From contig JAGXBH010000009.1 of the NCBI GenBank assembly GCA_018971185.1, positions 1 to 60,155 of the forward strand: a DNA stretch of 60,155 nucleotides, in the 5' to 3' direction. The translations under genes and the position numbers were made by a program. Under the pieces are notes generated by a model. That model saw nothing but the letters and a program-made list of their open reading frames with translations, made no database searches and had not been told where the DNA came from. Positions 42,135 through 50,899 of this stretch are shown piece by piece (the stretch's first letter is position 1; each line of letters starts with the position of its first letter). This DNA comes from Acidobacteriota bacterium (GTDB lineage: Bacteria; Actinomycetota; Acidimicrobiia; Acidimicrobiales; RAAP-2).

Positions 42135-42686
42135 TCACCGCTTGGGCGCGACGACCGCGAACTCGGTCACACCGTGGAGGGTGACAACCACTTTCGCGTT
42201 CATGGTGAGGGTGTCGAGGGGCACGAATCGACCGTGGAAGAACCTCACGACGACGTCGCCGCGCTTGAACTCGGGTCCACTCAGCGTGAGGGTGACGGGG
42301 TGGACGGTCCCGAGCGGGTGCCCCCTTCGCTCCAGGACGAAACCCGAAGCGAAGATCGCCACATCACCGCGCAGACGACCCGTGAGCTCGCCGCGGATCG
42401 AGTTCGTGTTGGCACTGGTCAGTGCGACGTGGTACGGGTACTTGAAGGAACCGGGTGGCACCGTGATGTTGAGCGCCGCGCCGTCGTGATGGACGAGGAC
42501 GTGGCCCCCCTTCGCCGTGAATGTGCTCGCGAAGATGACACTGCTGAAACCACCCGGTACGCCCGCCGGGACCGCCGAACCCGGCGCGTAGCCACCGCCC
42601 ACCGCGTCCGCGACCGTCGAAGCGCCCGCCACGGCGCCCACACTCACTGCGACACTGACCATCACTCTCACGAAGAATCTCGTCAT
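42135..42686 (-). CDS. Secreted protein of unknown function
   Basis: A 183-residue exported protein: MTRFFVRVMVSVAVSVGAVAG is a clear signal peptide with a likely cleavage after the ASTVADA region. The mature part is beta-rich, with ITVPPGSFKYPYHVALTS, RRGHPLGTVHPVTLTLSGPEF and a C-terminal VVVTLHGVTEFAVV. It is reminiscent of ZU5- or cell-surface beta-sandwich modules in which an axis of charged and hydrophobic residues alternates, but I cannot name the family. ATG at 42686 has AAGGAG upstream. It lies 36 bases upstream of the GT-C-like gene on the same strand, so they are probably co-transcribed. Confidence 0.75.
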   Translation of the reverse strand: MTRFFVRVMVSVAVSVGAVAGASTVADAVGGGYAPGSAVPAGVPGGFSSVIFASTFTAKGGHVLVHHDGAALNITVPPGSFKYPYHVALTSANTNSIRGELTGRLRGDVAIFASGFVLERRGHPLGTVHPVTLTLSGPEFKRGDVVVRFFHGRFVPLDTLTMNAKVVVTLHGVTEFAVVAPKR

Positions 42687-43173
42687 TCCCACTCCTTGCT
42701 CAACGTCAACACGCGCACAAGTATTGGACAACCAGATGGCAACCAACGCACCACGACATCAATTCGCCAACAACTGGCGCACTGTCAAATTGTCGCCTCA
42801 CGCCGTCGCATTCATTGACGGTGCGTCAATATTTTTTGAGGCTACGAGGTCCCCGACCGACCGCAGTTCACCGAACCGCTCGACTCAGTGCCCGACGAGA
42901 CGTCGGCACCGCTCCGTGACGAGGAAGTGATGGGCGGGCGTGAATTCGCGGGTTGAACAGATCATGTATCTCGCGACGCTCGACTGTTCACACAGAGGAG
43001 CGAGATCCCCTGCAGGGCACGAAATCGACCGATGACGACGCCACGCGCCGACGCCGGCACCTCGTCGCCGAGGACCCGCGAAGCGGGGACGAAGCGCGTC
43101 GAGGGAGACGCGAACGAGGCTCTCTCCAGTGTTCAGCGCCGTGCCGCAATGAGGCCTGGTGCACCACTGAGGG
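42687..43173. other. Unassigned 490-bp intergenic region
   Basis: No supported gene. It is more AT-rich than its surroundings around 42760-42850 and holds the hairpin listed at 42814. The right half, up to the MFS stop, is GC-rich and featureless. Confidence 0.45.
42814..42837 (+). terminator. Terminator-like hairpin with T-run
   Basis: ATTGACG and CGTCAAT pair perfectly across GTG and are followed by ATTTTTT. The shape suits a plus-strand intrinsic terminator, but no plus-strand gene ends nearby, so an operator for the divergently oriented region is equally possible. Confidence 0.4.
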
Positions 43174-44769
43174 CTAGAGCCCGGAGTACTCGCCCGGCGC
43201 GTCGAACACCGGCTCGGTGGCGACGTGGGCCTGGGTGCGCAGGGGGATCTCCTTCATCAGCCAACTGAGTCCGAAGGCGACGATCGCGAAGGGGATCGCG
43301 AACACGAACACGGTCTGCAGCGTGTGGCTGAAGGCGTCGATGACCTGCGTGCGCTGGGCCACGGGCAACTGGTCGATCTGCGCCGGGTTGATCGCGACGC
43401 TGCCGCCCTTCACCATGCGCGCGAGCTGCGTCGCCGAGAGGTTGGTGCGCAGCTCGTGCAGCAGTCGGTTGTTGAAGACGTCCCCCAGGACGGCAACGCC
43501 GAAGGCACCCCCAATCGAGCGAAAGAACGTCGCCGTCGCCGTGGCGGTGCCCAACTGGGAGTGCGGCACGGCGTTCTGGACCGCGACGACGAGGATCTGC
43601 ATCACGAGACCCAAGCCGAGTCCGACGATGAACATGCCGACCGCGGCGTAGGAGAAGGCAGTGTCGGGCCCGAGCCGCGAGAGGAGCACCAGGCCCAAGG
43701 CGACGACGGCGGAACCCAGGATCGGGAACATCTTGTAACGGCCGGTGCGGGTCACCAACTGGCCGCTCATCACGAAGGTGATGAGCATGCCCGCCACCAT
43801 CGGCAACAGCTCGAGACCCGACATAGTAGGAGTCGCACCGTGGACGACCTGCAAGTAGAGCGGCAGATAGACGATCGAACCGAACATCGTGAAGCCGATG
43901 ACGAAGCCCACCGCCGAGGCGGCGCTGAAGGTGCGATTTGAGAACAACTGCAGCGAGATGATGGGCTCGCTCACCTTCAGCTCCACGAAGCAGAACGCCG
44001 CCAGGAGGACCGCGCTGGCGACGCCGAGACCGATGATGGTCGACGACGCCCACGCGTACTGGGTCCCTCCCCAGGTCAACATCAGGATCAGACAGACCAC
44101 GCCCGCCGAGAGCAGGGCCATCCCCCAGTAGTCGATCTTGTGAGCGACGCGGTGGGCGGGGATCTTGAGGACCACCGCGATGGCTACCAGGGCGAGGATC
44201 CCGATGGGGACGTTGATGTAGAAGATCCAGCGCCACGAGACGTGCTGGGTGAACCACCCGCCGGCCAGGGGACCCAGGACGCTCGAGAGTCCGAAGGCGA
44301 TGCCGAAGTAGCCCATGTAGCGTCCCCGCTGTCGCGGCGGGATCACGTCACCGACGATCGCTTGGGAGCCGACCATCAACCCGCCGGCGCCGATGCCCTG
44401 GATGGCGCGAAAGACGATGAGTTGCACCATGCTGTGCGAGAGGCCCGAGAGGATCGACCCGGCCAAGAACACGACGATCGACGCCTGGAAAAGTTTCTTG
44501 CGACCGAAGAGGTCGCCGAGCTTGCCCCACAGCGGCAGCGAGATCGTCGAGGTGATGAGGTATGAGGTCACCACCCAGGAGAGCTCGTTGAGGTTGTGCA
44601 GGTCGCCCGCGATCGTCGGCAGGGCGGTCGAGACGATCGACTGGTCGAGCGCCGCGAGGAACATGCCCAGCATGAGGGCGAACACGATCACCAGGACGCG
44701 ACGGTGCTCCTCCGGGGAGAACTCGTGCTCCTCGGGTGGTTGGTTCCCCTGGATGGTGTCAGTCGCCAT
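43174..44769 (-). CDS. MFS drug transporter, DHA2 (EmrB/QacA) family
   Basis: A 531-residue proton-driven exporter with 14 predicted membrane segments. Motif D1-type LDQSIVSTALPTIAGDL in the first segment, motif A GKLGDLFGRKKLF and motif C GLSSVLGPLAGGWFTQ mark the DHA2 drug:H+ antiporters. The ATG overlaps the marR stop region by 11 bases, so the transporter is translated together with its regulator. Likely substrates are hydrophobic toxic compounds. The C-terminus is hydrophilic and short. Confidence 0.93.
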   Translation of the reverse strand: MATDTIQGNQPPEEHEFSPEEHRRVLVIVFALMLGMFLAALDQSIVSTALPTIAGDLHNLNELSWVVTSYLITSTISLPLWGKLGDLFGRKKLFQASIVVFLAGSILSGLSHSMVQLIVFRAIQGIGAGGLMVGSQAIVGDVIPPRQRGRYMGYFGIAFGLSSVLGPLAGGWFTQHVSWRWIFYINVPIGILALVAIAVVLKIPAHRVAHKIDYWGMALLSAGVVCLILMLTWGGTQYAWASSTIIGLGVASAVLLAAFCFVELKVSEPIISLQLFSNRTFSAASAVGFVIGFTMFGSIVYLPLYLQVVHGATPTMSGLELLPMVAGMLITFVMSGQLVTRTGRYKMFPILGSAVVALGLVLLSRLGPDTAFSYAAVGMFIVGLGLGLVMQILVVAVQNAVPHSQLGTATATATFFRSIGGAFGVAVLGDVFNNRLLHELRTNLSATQLARMVKGGSVAINPAQIDQLPVAQRTQVIDAFSHTLQTVFVFAIPFAIVAFGLSWLMKEIPLRTQAHVATEPVFDAPGEYSGL

Positions 44770-45271
44770 AGTTGTCCTCCGTGTCGGTGTGGAGCGACTC
44801 GGCGAATCTCTCCAGCAGTGTCGCGAAATTCTGCACGTCGGCCTCGTCCCAGTCCTTGAAGAGCCGGGCGAGGCGCTCGCGGTGGGCGCTCAGCACCCGG
44901 GCGAGGGCGTTCTGGCCGCTCTCGGTCAGGCTGATCAACGAGGCCCTTCGGTCCTCGGGGTCGGGTTCGCGCACGACGTAGCCCTCGCGCTCGAGTTGCT
45001 GCACCTTCCTCGTCACCGTGGGAGTGTCCACCCCGAGCATCCCCGCCAGGGAGGTCACCCGACACGGAAGGTCGTCGTGGCGCCCGAGCTTGTAGAGCAG
45101 CGCCAGACCGGCCCGGTCGATGCGCACGCCCGCCACGCGCAGCAACTCCTCGTGCACGCGAACCTGGTTGCCCGACTGGGCGACCAGCTTGAGACTCGCC
45201 TGGATCCGGTCGATGACCTCGGATTCCGGCGACCGGTCGAGCGACGATGACTGAGTACTTGCTTTCAACAC
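44759..45271 (-). CDS. MarR-family transcriptional regulator
   Basis: A 170-residue winged-helix regulator. The wHTH is LPCRVTSLAGMLGVDTPTVTRKVQQLEREGYVVREPDPEDRRASLISLTESG (given in short: VTSLAGMLGVDTPTVTRKV near residues 72-90 and the RREPDPEDRRA wing). MarR proteins usually repress themselves and an adjacent exporter until an aromatic ligand binds. The GTG start follows a TAGAGT box by seven bases with no ribosome site, indicating a leaderless message. It is the first gene of a two-gene operon with the MFS exporter. Confidence 0.9.
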   Translation of the reverse strand: MLKASTQSSSLDRSPESEVIDRIQASLKLVAQSGNQVRVHEELLRVAGVRIDRAGLALLYKLGRHDDLPCRVTSLAGMLGVDTPTVTRKVQQLEREGYVVREPDPEDRRASLISLTESGQNALARVLSAHRERLARLFKDWDEADVQNFATLLERFAESLHTDTEDNYGD

Positions 45272-45477
45272 GCAAATAACTCTAGCGCCCCACCGTTGCG
45301 CCGTGACCCATTTTGTTCGCGCGCACCATGAGGAACCATTGGTCCAGCGCGTCTCTCTGGCCAGGTGTCGCCGCCTCGTCTCATCACCACTGGCGCCGAT
45401 GCGGGCCCGGACTCAACCTTGAGGCACCACGAGTACTCTCAGCCGACCGCGAGCGATCCAACTTCAGGAGCGACCGA

Positions 45478-46884
45478 TCACGATGTCGGCCTGGGAAGTC
45501 GCACGATGAATCTTGCACCAGGTCTCGCATCGGTGACCTCGACTGTTCCACCGTGGGCCATAACGATCTCGTAAACGATGGCGAGCCCCAGTCCACTGCC
45601 GCCACTTGAGCGAGCTCTCGATTGGTCGACTCTGACGAACCTCTCGAAGATTCGATCGCGGTCCTCGACGCTCACCCCGGTGCCATCGTCACGAATCTCG
45701 AGGACGGCCCATTCGGAATCCTGGCTTAAGGTGACGCTTACCTGCTGACGGGCGTGGCGCACTGCGTTGTCGAGCAGATTCCTTATCGCTCGTCCAAGGT
45801 GCTCGGGGTCTCCCGCGACTCGCGCACCCGAAACAGAGGACGCGTCGATTGTGACACGGGCGATTCGCTGCAGTCGAGTGCACTCTCGCAGTACTAGTTC
45901 GTCCAGATCGACGCTGCGGGGGTTCCATTCAGTTGTCTGTTCGTCTGATCGTGCAAGGATTGCCAGATCCTCCACGATGCGACGAACTCGCTCAATGTCG
46001 CCGAGCACGATGCGTGCCGAATCTGGCCAATCGGTCGACGCGACGTGAGACAGGCTCACCTCGAGCTCAGACTGTGCTGCGGCGAGAGGGCTGCGAAGCT
46101 CGTGCGACGCATCGGCAACAAAGGCTCGCTGTCGCCGGCTCGAAGCTTCGAGCCGCTCGAGCATTGCATTCATCGTCACGGCCAGGCGACCGATTTCATC
46201 GTGCACTGTGGGTTCAGTGATTCGTCTTTCGAGTGCCCGGGCGGTAATGTCCTCCACTTCGGTGCGAATGGCCTCAACCGACGAAAGTGCTCGACCTATA
46301 AGCCACCAAACTGTCGATCCTACGATGATGAGAAGTATGGGGTCGACGACAAGTAGGCCGACCAGAATGGCATGAACGGAGTGAGTGATGGCTTCGAGCG
46401 ACTCACCCACGTAAATGATGATCGATCCGCCCGAGGTGCTCACAATGGTCGCGGCCACGCGGTAGCTATCCCCGGAACCAATGGGCAAGTTCGAAAGAGT
46501 ACGAAAATCGCCGGACCCTTTCGGGGCGAACGCCGCAATGCGACTCTCGCCCTGGACGCTGGCGCTACTAGCGAGTACGTGGCCACTGGCGTTCACGATC
46601 TGGATAAAGGACGTGTCCTGGGACGTCAGTTGAAGTGTTCCTGGAATCGAGCCGTTGCTGGTGGCGGCAACGAGAGAGTTGAGTTCGAGGCGTAGCGCGC
46701 GGTCCACCCCACTCAGTTGCGACGCCTTCACCTCGACGACCAGAAGAACGTTGGTCACCCCAAGCGCAATACCGACGACCATGACTGAAGCCAGCACGGT
46801 CCTCGCTCGAATCGAAGAGAGCCAACGAAAAAGACCTTGACGAGAGCGGATGGTGGCTGGCGGTACGAACGTGCTAGCGGCCAC
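45478..46884 (-). CDS. Two-component sensor histidine kinase
   Basis: A 468-residue membrane kinase. Two transmembrane segments (about residues 31-49 and 181-203) enclose an extracytoplasmic sensor domain of about 130 residues. A HAMP region follows, then the H-box FVADASHELRSPLAAAQ (His near residue 265), N-box NLLDNAVRHA, D-box EIRDDGTGV and G-box GGSGLGLAIVYE. The GTG at 46884 overlaps the response-regulator gene by 11 bases; longer frames lie inside that gene. It is expected to phosphorylate the adjacent regulator. GC is lower than in the core region. Confidence 0.93.
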   Translation of the reverse strand: MAASTFVPPATIRSRQGLFRWLSSIRARTVLASVMVVGIALGVTNVLLVVEVKASQLSGVDRALRLELNSLVAATSNGSIPGTLQLTSQDTSFIQIVNASGHVLASSASVQGESRIAAFAPKGSGDFRTLSNLPIGSGDSYRVAATIVSTSGGSIIIYVGESLEAITHSVHAILVGLLVVDPILLIIVGSTVWWLIGRALSSVEAIRTEVEDITARALERRITEPTVHDEIGRLAVTMNAMLERLEASSRRQRAFVADASHELRSPLAAAQSELEVSLSHVASTDWPDSARIVLGDIERVRRIVEDLAILARSDEQTTEWNPRSVDLDELVLRECTRLQRIARVTIDASSVSGARVAGDPEHLGRAIRNLLDNAVRHARQQVSVTLSQDSEWAVLEIRDDGTGVSVEDRDRIFERFVRVDQSRARSSGGSGLGLAIVYEIVMAHGGTVEVTDARPGARFIVRLPRPTS

Positions 46885-47551
46885 TTTCGGCCAATCGATA
46901 TCCGCTTCCCGGCACGGTGAGAATCGTCTCTGTTCCAAACGGCCGATCGATCTTTCGACGCACGTATCCGACGTAGACCTCCACGATGTTAGGGCTGCCT
47001 TCGAACTCGGGATTCCAGACGTGCTCGAGGATCTCGTCCTTGCTGACCACACGGGACCCCGAGCGCATCAGGAATTCGAGTAGGTCGAATTCTCGCGGTG
47101 TGAGCGCGATGGGCACATCCTCTCGCCAACACGACCGCGTCGCCGGATCGAGGCGAAGACCGTCTACCTCGAGCACGGTCGGTCGTTCGCGGGCGCCTCG
47201 CCGCAGGAGCGATCGAATGCGTGCGAGTAGCACCGGATAAGAGAACGGCTTGGTCAAGAAGTCGTCCGCGCCGCTGTCGAGCGACTCAATCTCATCGAGT
47301 TCTCCCGTCTTCGCGGTCAGGATGAGAACTGGAGTCCACACACCTCGCTCGCGAACCTCGTGACAAACGCTGAAGCCGTTGAGTCCAGGCAACATGAGAT
47401 CGAGGACAATGATGTCAAAGTCAATGTTACTGGCCATCCAGAGTCCGGTCTTACCATCCGTGGCAACCTCGACGGCGAATCCATCCGCGGTGAGACCACG
47501 CTTCAGACTGGTCGCGATGCCCACCTCGTCCTCAACGAGCAGTAACCGCAT
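46874..47551 (-). CDS. OmpR/PhoB-family response regulator
   Basis: A 225-residue regulator. The receiver domain begins MRLLLVEDEVGIATSLKRG; the phosphoacceptor Asp is in FDIIVLDLMLPGLNG (about residue 51) and the switch Lys in DDFLTKPFSYPVLLARI. The DNA-binding winged helix has LTPREFDLLEFLMRSGSRVVSKDEILEHVW (given in part) and the VEVYVGYVRRKID end. ATG at 47551 has AAAGGGCGAAGAG upstream. It heads the operon with the sensor kinase and is divergent from a Ser/Thr-rich secreted protein, its likeliest target. Confidence 0.95.
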   Translation of the reverse strand: MRLLLVEDEVGIATSLKRGLTADGFAVEVATDGKTGLWMASNIDFDIIVLDLMLPGLNGFSVCHEVRERGVWTPVLILTAKTGELDEIESLDSGADDFLTKPFSYPVLLARIRSLLRRGARERPTVLEVDGLRLDPATRSCWREDVPIALTPREFDLLEFLMRSGSRVVSKDEILEHVWNPEFEGSPNIVEVYVGYVRRKIDRPFGTETILTVPGSGYRLAESGR

Positions 47552-47650
47552 CGGGTCTCTTCGCCCTTTCGTCGGGTACGCCTTTACGTGATTGTATCGC
47601 CCGCTCGTGATGCCCAGTGGTGGTCGTACTAGTGAACGCCTGAGTACGCT

Positions 47651-47675
47651 TTGAGTCCTTCTCAAGGGTTTCTCA
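47651..47675. promoter_or_regulatory. 11-bp-spaced direct repeats, candidate response-regulator site
   Basis: TTCTCA occurs at 47659-47664 and 47670-47675, exactly 11 bases apart, the helical spacing used by OmpR/PhoB tandem dimers. An overlapping inverted repeat, TTGAG-N5-CTCAA, spans 47651-47665. It lies between the regulator and the divergent secreted-protein gene. Confidence 0.5.
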
Positions 47676-47746
47676 GCGCCGTCCTGGCAGGGTGGCCATA
47701 GTGCCACCAATCGGGGTGACGCACTTTCAACAATGAGGAGTACAAG

Positions 47747-48088
47747 ATGATGAAGATGAAGAAGATTGGCGTCGGCGTGGCGGGGCTGATTGCTCTTGGC
47801 AGCTCAGCAGTGGGAATTGGAATGGCCTCAGGCGTCGCGTCGGCGTCGGGGAGCACAACTGTACCGACGGTCGCGAGCACCGTCGCAGACACCGGCTCCC
47901 AACTCGACTCGGGCGCGAACGTCCAGTCGGGTAGCCAGAGTGGCTCGCAGAGCACCGCCCCTGATTCGACCGAGGCGGCGTCGAACGAGAACTCATCAGA
48001 GGCAACTTCGACCGAGTCCGACGGTGCCGCGGGTGCTCAGGACGTGGGCGGTTCCAACGTCGACAGCCAGACGACAGGCGCCCAGTAA
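47747..48088 (+). CDS. Small Ser/Thr-rich secreted protein
   Basis: A 113-residue protein: MMKMKKIGVGVAGLIALGSSAVGIGM forms a signal sequence with an AXA-type cleavage region (ASGVASA), and the rest is low-complexity Ser/Thr/Gly/Asn/Asp (SGSQSGSQSTAPDSTEAASN...) with no cysteine and no fold I recognise. It is the sort of unstructured exported protein found in cell walls or as a TCS-controlled reporter of envelope state (inference). ATG follows AATGAGGAGTAC. A long perfect hairpin lies just after its stop. Confidence 0.75.
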   Translation: MMKMKKIGVGVAGLIALGSSAVGIGMASGVASASGSTTVPTVASTVADTGSQLDSGANVQSGSQSGSQSTAPDSTEAASNENSSEATSTESDGAAGAQDVGGSNVDSQTTGAQ

Positions 48089-48095
48089 GGGACGA

Positions 48096-48137
48096 GGTGC
48101 CCACTCGCCACGGTCATGAACGTGGCGAGTGGGCACC
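48096..48137 (+). terminator. 17-bp perfect hairpin after the secreted-protein gene
   Basis: GGTGCCCACTCGCCACG (48096-48112) pairs with its exact complement at 48121-48137 across an eight-base loop, starting seven bases after the stop codon. There is no T-run, so it may be a rho-independent variant, an RNA-stability element or a bidirectional terminator. Confidence 0.7.
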
Positions 48138-48262
48138 CGCAAACAGAGCCTCTTGAGAGGTTCGACGGAGATCGCTACAAGTCTGTCCTCACTACGGGGA
48201 CTCCCTGCGCCGTTCGAGAAGTTGTTTCACGTCAGAATTTTAACTATTGAAAGATCCCACTC

Positions 48263-50833
48263 GTGAGATTCCGTCACCATCTGCGCACGCGCTCGGCCAT
48301 CGTGTCTTTGATTGTCGTGTCGCTGTTGGTGGCGACGATTTCTCTCGTGCGGGTTGGTCCGTCCACAACCATGGGCGCCACGACGAGGGTCACCGGCGCG
48401 GCGTCCACGACCATCAGTTGTCCCTGGATCGCCGAGAGTCTGCACCACAGCTTTACCGCCCAGCACATGGCCCAGCAGGTGGCGCGCCTCATGACCCCCA
48501 GCGAGTTGGCGAACTTCGTCGTGCTACGACACGGTTCGGGAGTCGAAAACTTCAACGTCGGGGTGCCGCGTTTGTGCGTTCCAGCCCTCTCGCTCGTCGA
48601 TGGTCCAGCGGGCGTGGGTAACAACACCACCGAGGTCACACAATTCCCGAGCGAACTCGCGGTGGCCGCGAGCTTCAACCCGCTCGTCGCTCGCCAAGTT
48701 GGCTTCGCCATGGCCCAGGAAGCACTCACCAAGGGTTACGATGTCTTGCAGGCGCCGGACTTGAACTTGATTCGCACGCCCCTCACTGGTCGTGCTTTCG
48801 AGACCTACGGCGAGGACCCATTCCTCGCGAGCCTCATGGGCGTGGCCGCGATCGAGGGAATCCAATCAACCGGTGTGATGGCGCAGGCCAAGCACTTCAG
48901 CGCCTATACCCAGGAGAACGCACGCGGCCGCCTCAATCAGAAGTTGTCGGGCCGGGTCCTCGCCGAGATCTACAACGCGCCCTTCCAGTCCGCTGTGAAG
49001 CTGGCCCACGTGGCGTCGATCATGTGCGCCATGGGCATGATCAACGATGTCAACACCTGTTCGAACGGCTCTCTCTACCGGACGCTTCGGTCGTGGGGCT
49101 TTCGCGGCTTCGTCCGCAGCGATTACGGTGCGACGACCGCGCCAGCACCGGCCGTCGCGGCGGGTATGAGTCTGGTGAAGCCATCATCGCCTTCGGCCGT
49201 GTTGTTCGCTCTCGAGAGTGGGCACCTGCGACTTCGCTCGCTGCGCAGCGCGGTCGCTTCGGTCCTGACCGAGATGTTCGCCTACGGGTTAGTCACGAAT
49301 CCACGCAGTATTGCTCTCGCGAAGTCGGCCACCTCCGCGACACACGAACTGGTAGCTCTACGCGCGGAACGTCAGGGCATCGTGTTGATAAAGAACTCGA
49401 ACCAGGTCCTGCCACTTCGAACCACGTTGTCGGTCGCGGTGATCGGCCTTGATGCGAACCAGGGAATCATCTCTCGCGGCGGTGGCAGCTCGGGCGTGCG
49501 CGCGTCGTCGCTCACGACACCCCTCGCCGCACTGCGAACTATGTTGCCCCACGCGAGTGTGATCTACCGTCCGGGAAGCCTCAGCGGCATGGAGTTCAGT
49601 CCGCTGAAGATTGCCGACGTCGTGACGGGAACGGCGCCACCGGCAGAAAGCCCCGATGCTCTGCGCACCATACCCGACAGTGGAGAAGCGGCGACCTTCT
49701 ACGCAAACGCCGTAACGCCCATGGCCCTGACCGCAACAACGCCGGGACGCGGCGCGGGTTGGAGCAATTGGCAAGTGACCATTAATGCTGAGAAAACTGG
49801 CACATATGTGATGGGTCTGTCAGACTTTGGCGACACCTGGCTCTCACTGAACGGTCATACGATTCTCGCGGACCGGGGACTGCACGGTCTCTACCCTCAG
49901 TCGACGGCGGTCTCTCTAGTAGCGGGCCACAGCTACACCCTCGTGGCGCGATGGTTCTCACTCGGGACCACGAGCACGCCGGGCTTCGGCATCGACTACG
50001 TGCAACCCCAGATCGACGCCGCCGTGGCGGCGGCAAGGCGGTCGAACACCGCAGTAGTCTTCGCGGGCAGCAACCTCTCAGAAGGTGCGGACCTTACCTC
50101 GCTCTGGCTCCAGGGTGACTTGAACGCGTTGATCAGTGCCGTGGCCCGCGCGAATCCGCGCACGGTGGTGGTGCTGACGACGGGTGGCCCCGTGATGATG
50201 CCCTGGCGATCGAAGGTCGCGGGAATCGTGGAGGCTTGGTACGGAGGACAGATGGTCGGTGCGGCGATCGCCCAAGTCCTCACCGGTGCGGTCGACCCGT
50301 CGGGTCGACTGCCGGTGAGCTTCCCAAGTACTGCCTGGCAGACCCCGGCGTCGCGGTTAAGTCAATATCCCGGTCGAGGCGGCACCGTGCAATTCGGCGG
50401 ACTCAGTGACATTGGCTATCGCTGGTACCAGGCGAATTCGGTGACCCCGGCCTACCCCTTCGGCTACGGACTCAGTTACACGAGATTCTCGTGGTCGAAC
50501 ATCTCGATCTCGCGATCGGGCTCGGGCGTGGAGGTGGCACTGCGCATTACGAATTCCGGCCACGTGCCCGGGGTGGACATCGCTCAGGTGTACGTGAGAT
50601 ACCCACGTGGCCTTGGCGAGCCGCCAGAGCAACTACGCGGCATCGGTCGCGTCGACCTGGCCGCGGGCGCGTCGAAGAACATCGTGATCCACCTGCCTCG
50701 TAGCGCCTTCACCTACGACAACGGCCACGCGATCGTGGTGTCCCACGACCCATATCAAGTAAGCGTCGCGACCAGCTCGGCAAATCTCGTTGCCAGTCGA
50801 ATCCTCAGACTTACGACTACAGCACTCAAATAG
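48263..50833 (+). CDS. Secreted GH3-family glycosidase (paralogue 3)
   Basis: An 856-residue paralogue of the two GH3 genes at 26.9-32.4 kb. It starts MRFRHHLRTRSAIVSLIVVSL (basic region then hydrophobic signal), and the mature part begins near SCPWIAESLHH. The barrel has LSLVDGPAGVGNN, FETYGEDPFLAS, AQAKHFSAYTQENARG, nucleophile FVRSDYGAT, then LSEGADLTSLWLQG with the candidate acid/base Glu, and a PA14-like insert GTYVMGLSDFGDTWLSLNG before a fibronectin-III-like end. The GTG start is preceded by a weak GAAAGA site. Its third-position GC is lower than in the other two, suggesting separate transfer or drift. It lies downstream of the TCS-linked hairpin on the same strand. Confidence 0.9.
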   Translation: MRFRHHLRTRSAIVSLIVVSLLVATISLVRVGPSTTMGATTRVTGAASTTISCPWIAESLHHSFTAQHMAQQVARLMTPSELANFVVLRHGSGVENFNVGVPRLCVPALSLVDGPAGVGNNTTEVTQFPSELAVAASFNPLVARQVGFAMAQEALTKGYDVLQAPDLNLIRTPLTGRAFETYGEDPFLASLMGVAAIEGIQSTGVMAQAKHFSAYTQENARGRLNQKLSGRVLAEIYNAPFQSAVKLAHVASIMCAMGMINDVNTCSNGSLYRTLRSWGFRGFVRSDYGATTAPAPAVAAGMSLVKPSSPSAVLFALESGHLRLRSLRSAVASVLTEMFAYGLVTNPRSIALAKSATSATHELVALRAERQGIVLIKNSNQVLPLRTTLSVAVIGLDANQGIISRGGGSSGVRASSLTTPLAALRTMLPHASVIYRPGSLSGMEFSPLKIADVVTGTAPPAESPDALRTIPDSGEAATFYANAVTPMALTATTPGRGAGWSNWQVTINAEKTGTYVMGLSDFGDTWLSLNGHTILADRGLHGLYPQSTAVSLVAGHSYTLVARWFSLGTTSTPGFGIDYVQPQIDAAVAAARRSNTAVVFAGSNLSEGADLTSLWLQGDLNALISAVARANPRTVVVLTTGGPVMMPWRSKVAGIVEAWYGGQMVGAAIAQVLTGAVDPSGRLPVSFPSTAWQTPASRLSQYPGRGGTVQFGGLSDIGYRWYQANSVTPAYPFGYGLSYTRFSWSNISISRSGSGVEVALRITNSGHVPGVDIAQVYVRYPRGLGEPPEQLRGIGRVDLAAGASKNIVIHLPRSAFTYDNGHAIVVSHDPYQVSVATSSANLVASRILRLTTTALK

Positions 50834-50899
50834 CCGAGAGATCCTCACGCTGTCGCGAAGCCGCGCTTCTCGCTGAAGAAGGCTGCGACGACGTGTGGC

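Noticed and set aside
40575..42818. 747-codon plus-strand frame opposite the GT-C-like gene
   Set aside because: Charged, repetitive shadow composition; the minus-strand frame has coherent membrane segments.
47551..47710. N-terminal extension of the response regulator
   Set aside because: The receiver domain begins at MRLLLVEDE (47551) with its own ribosome site; the extension has no family counterpart.
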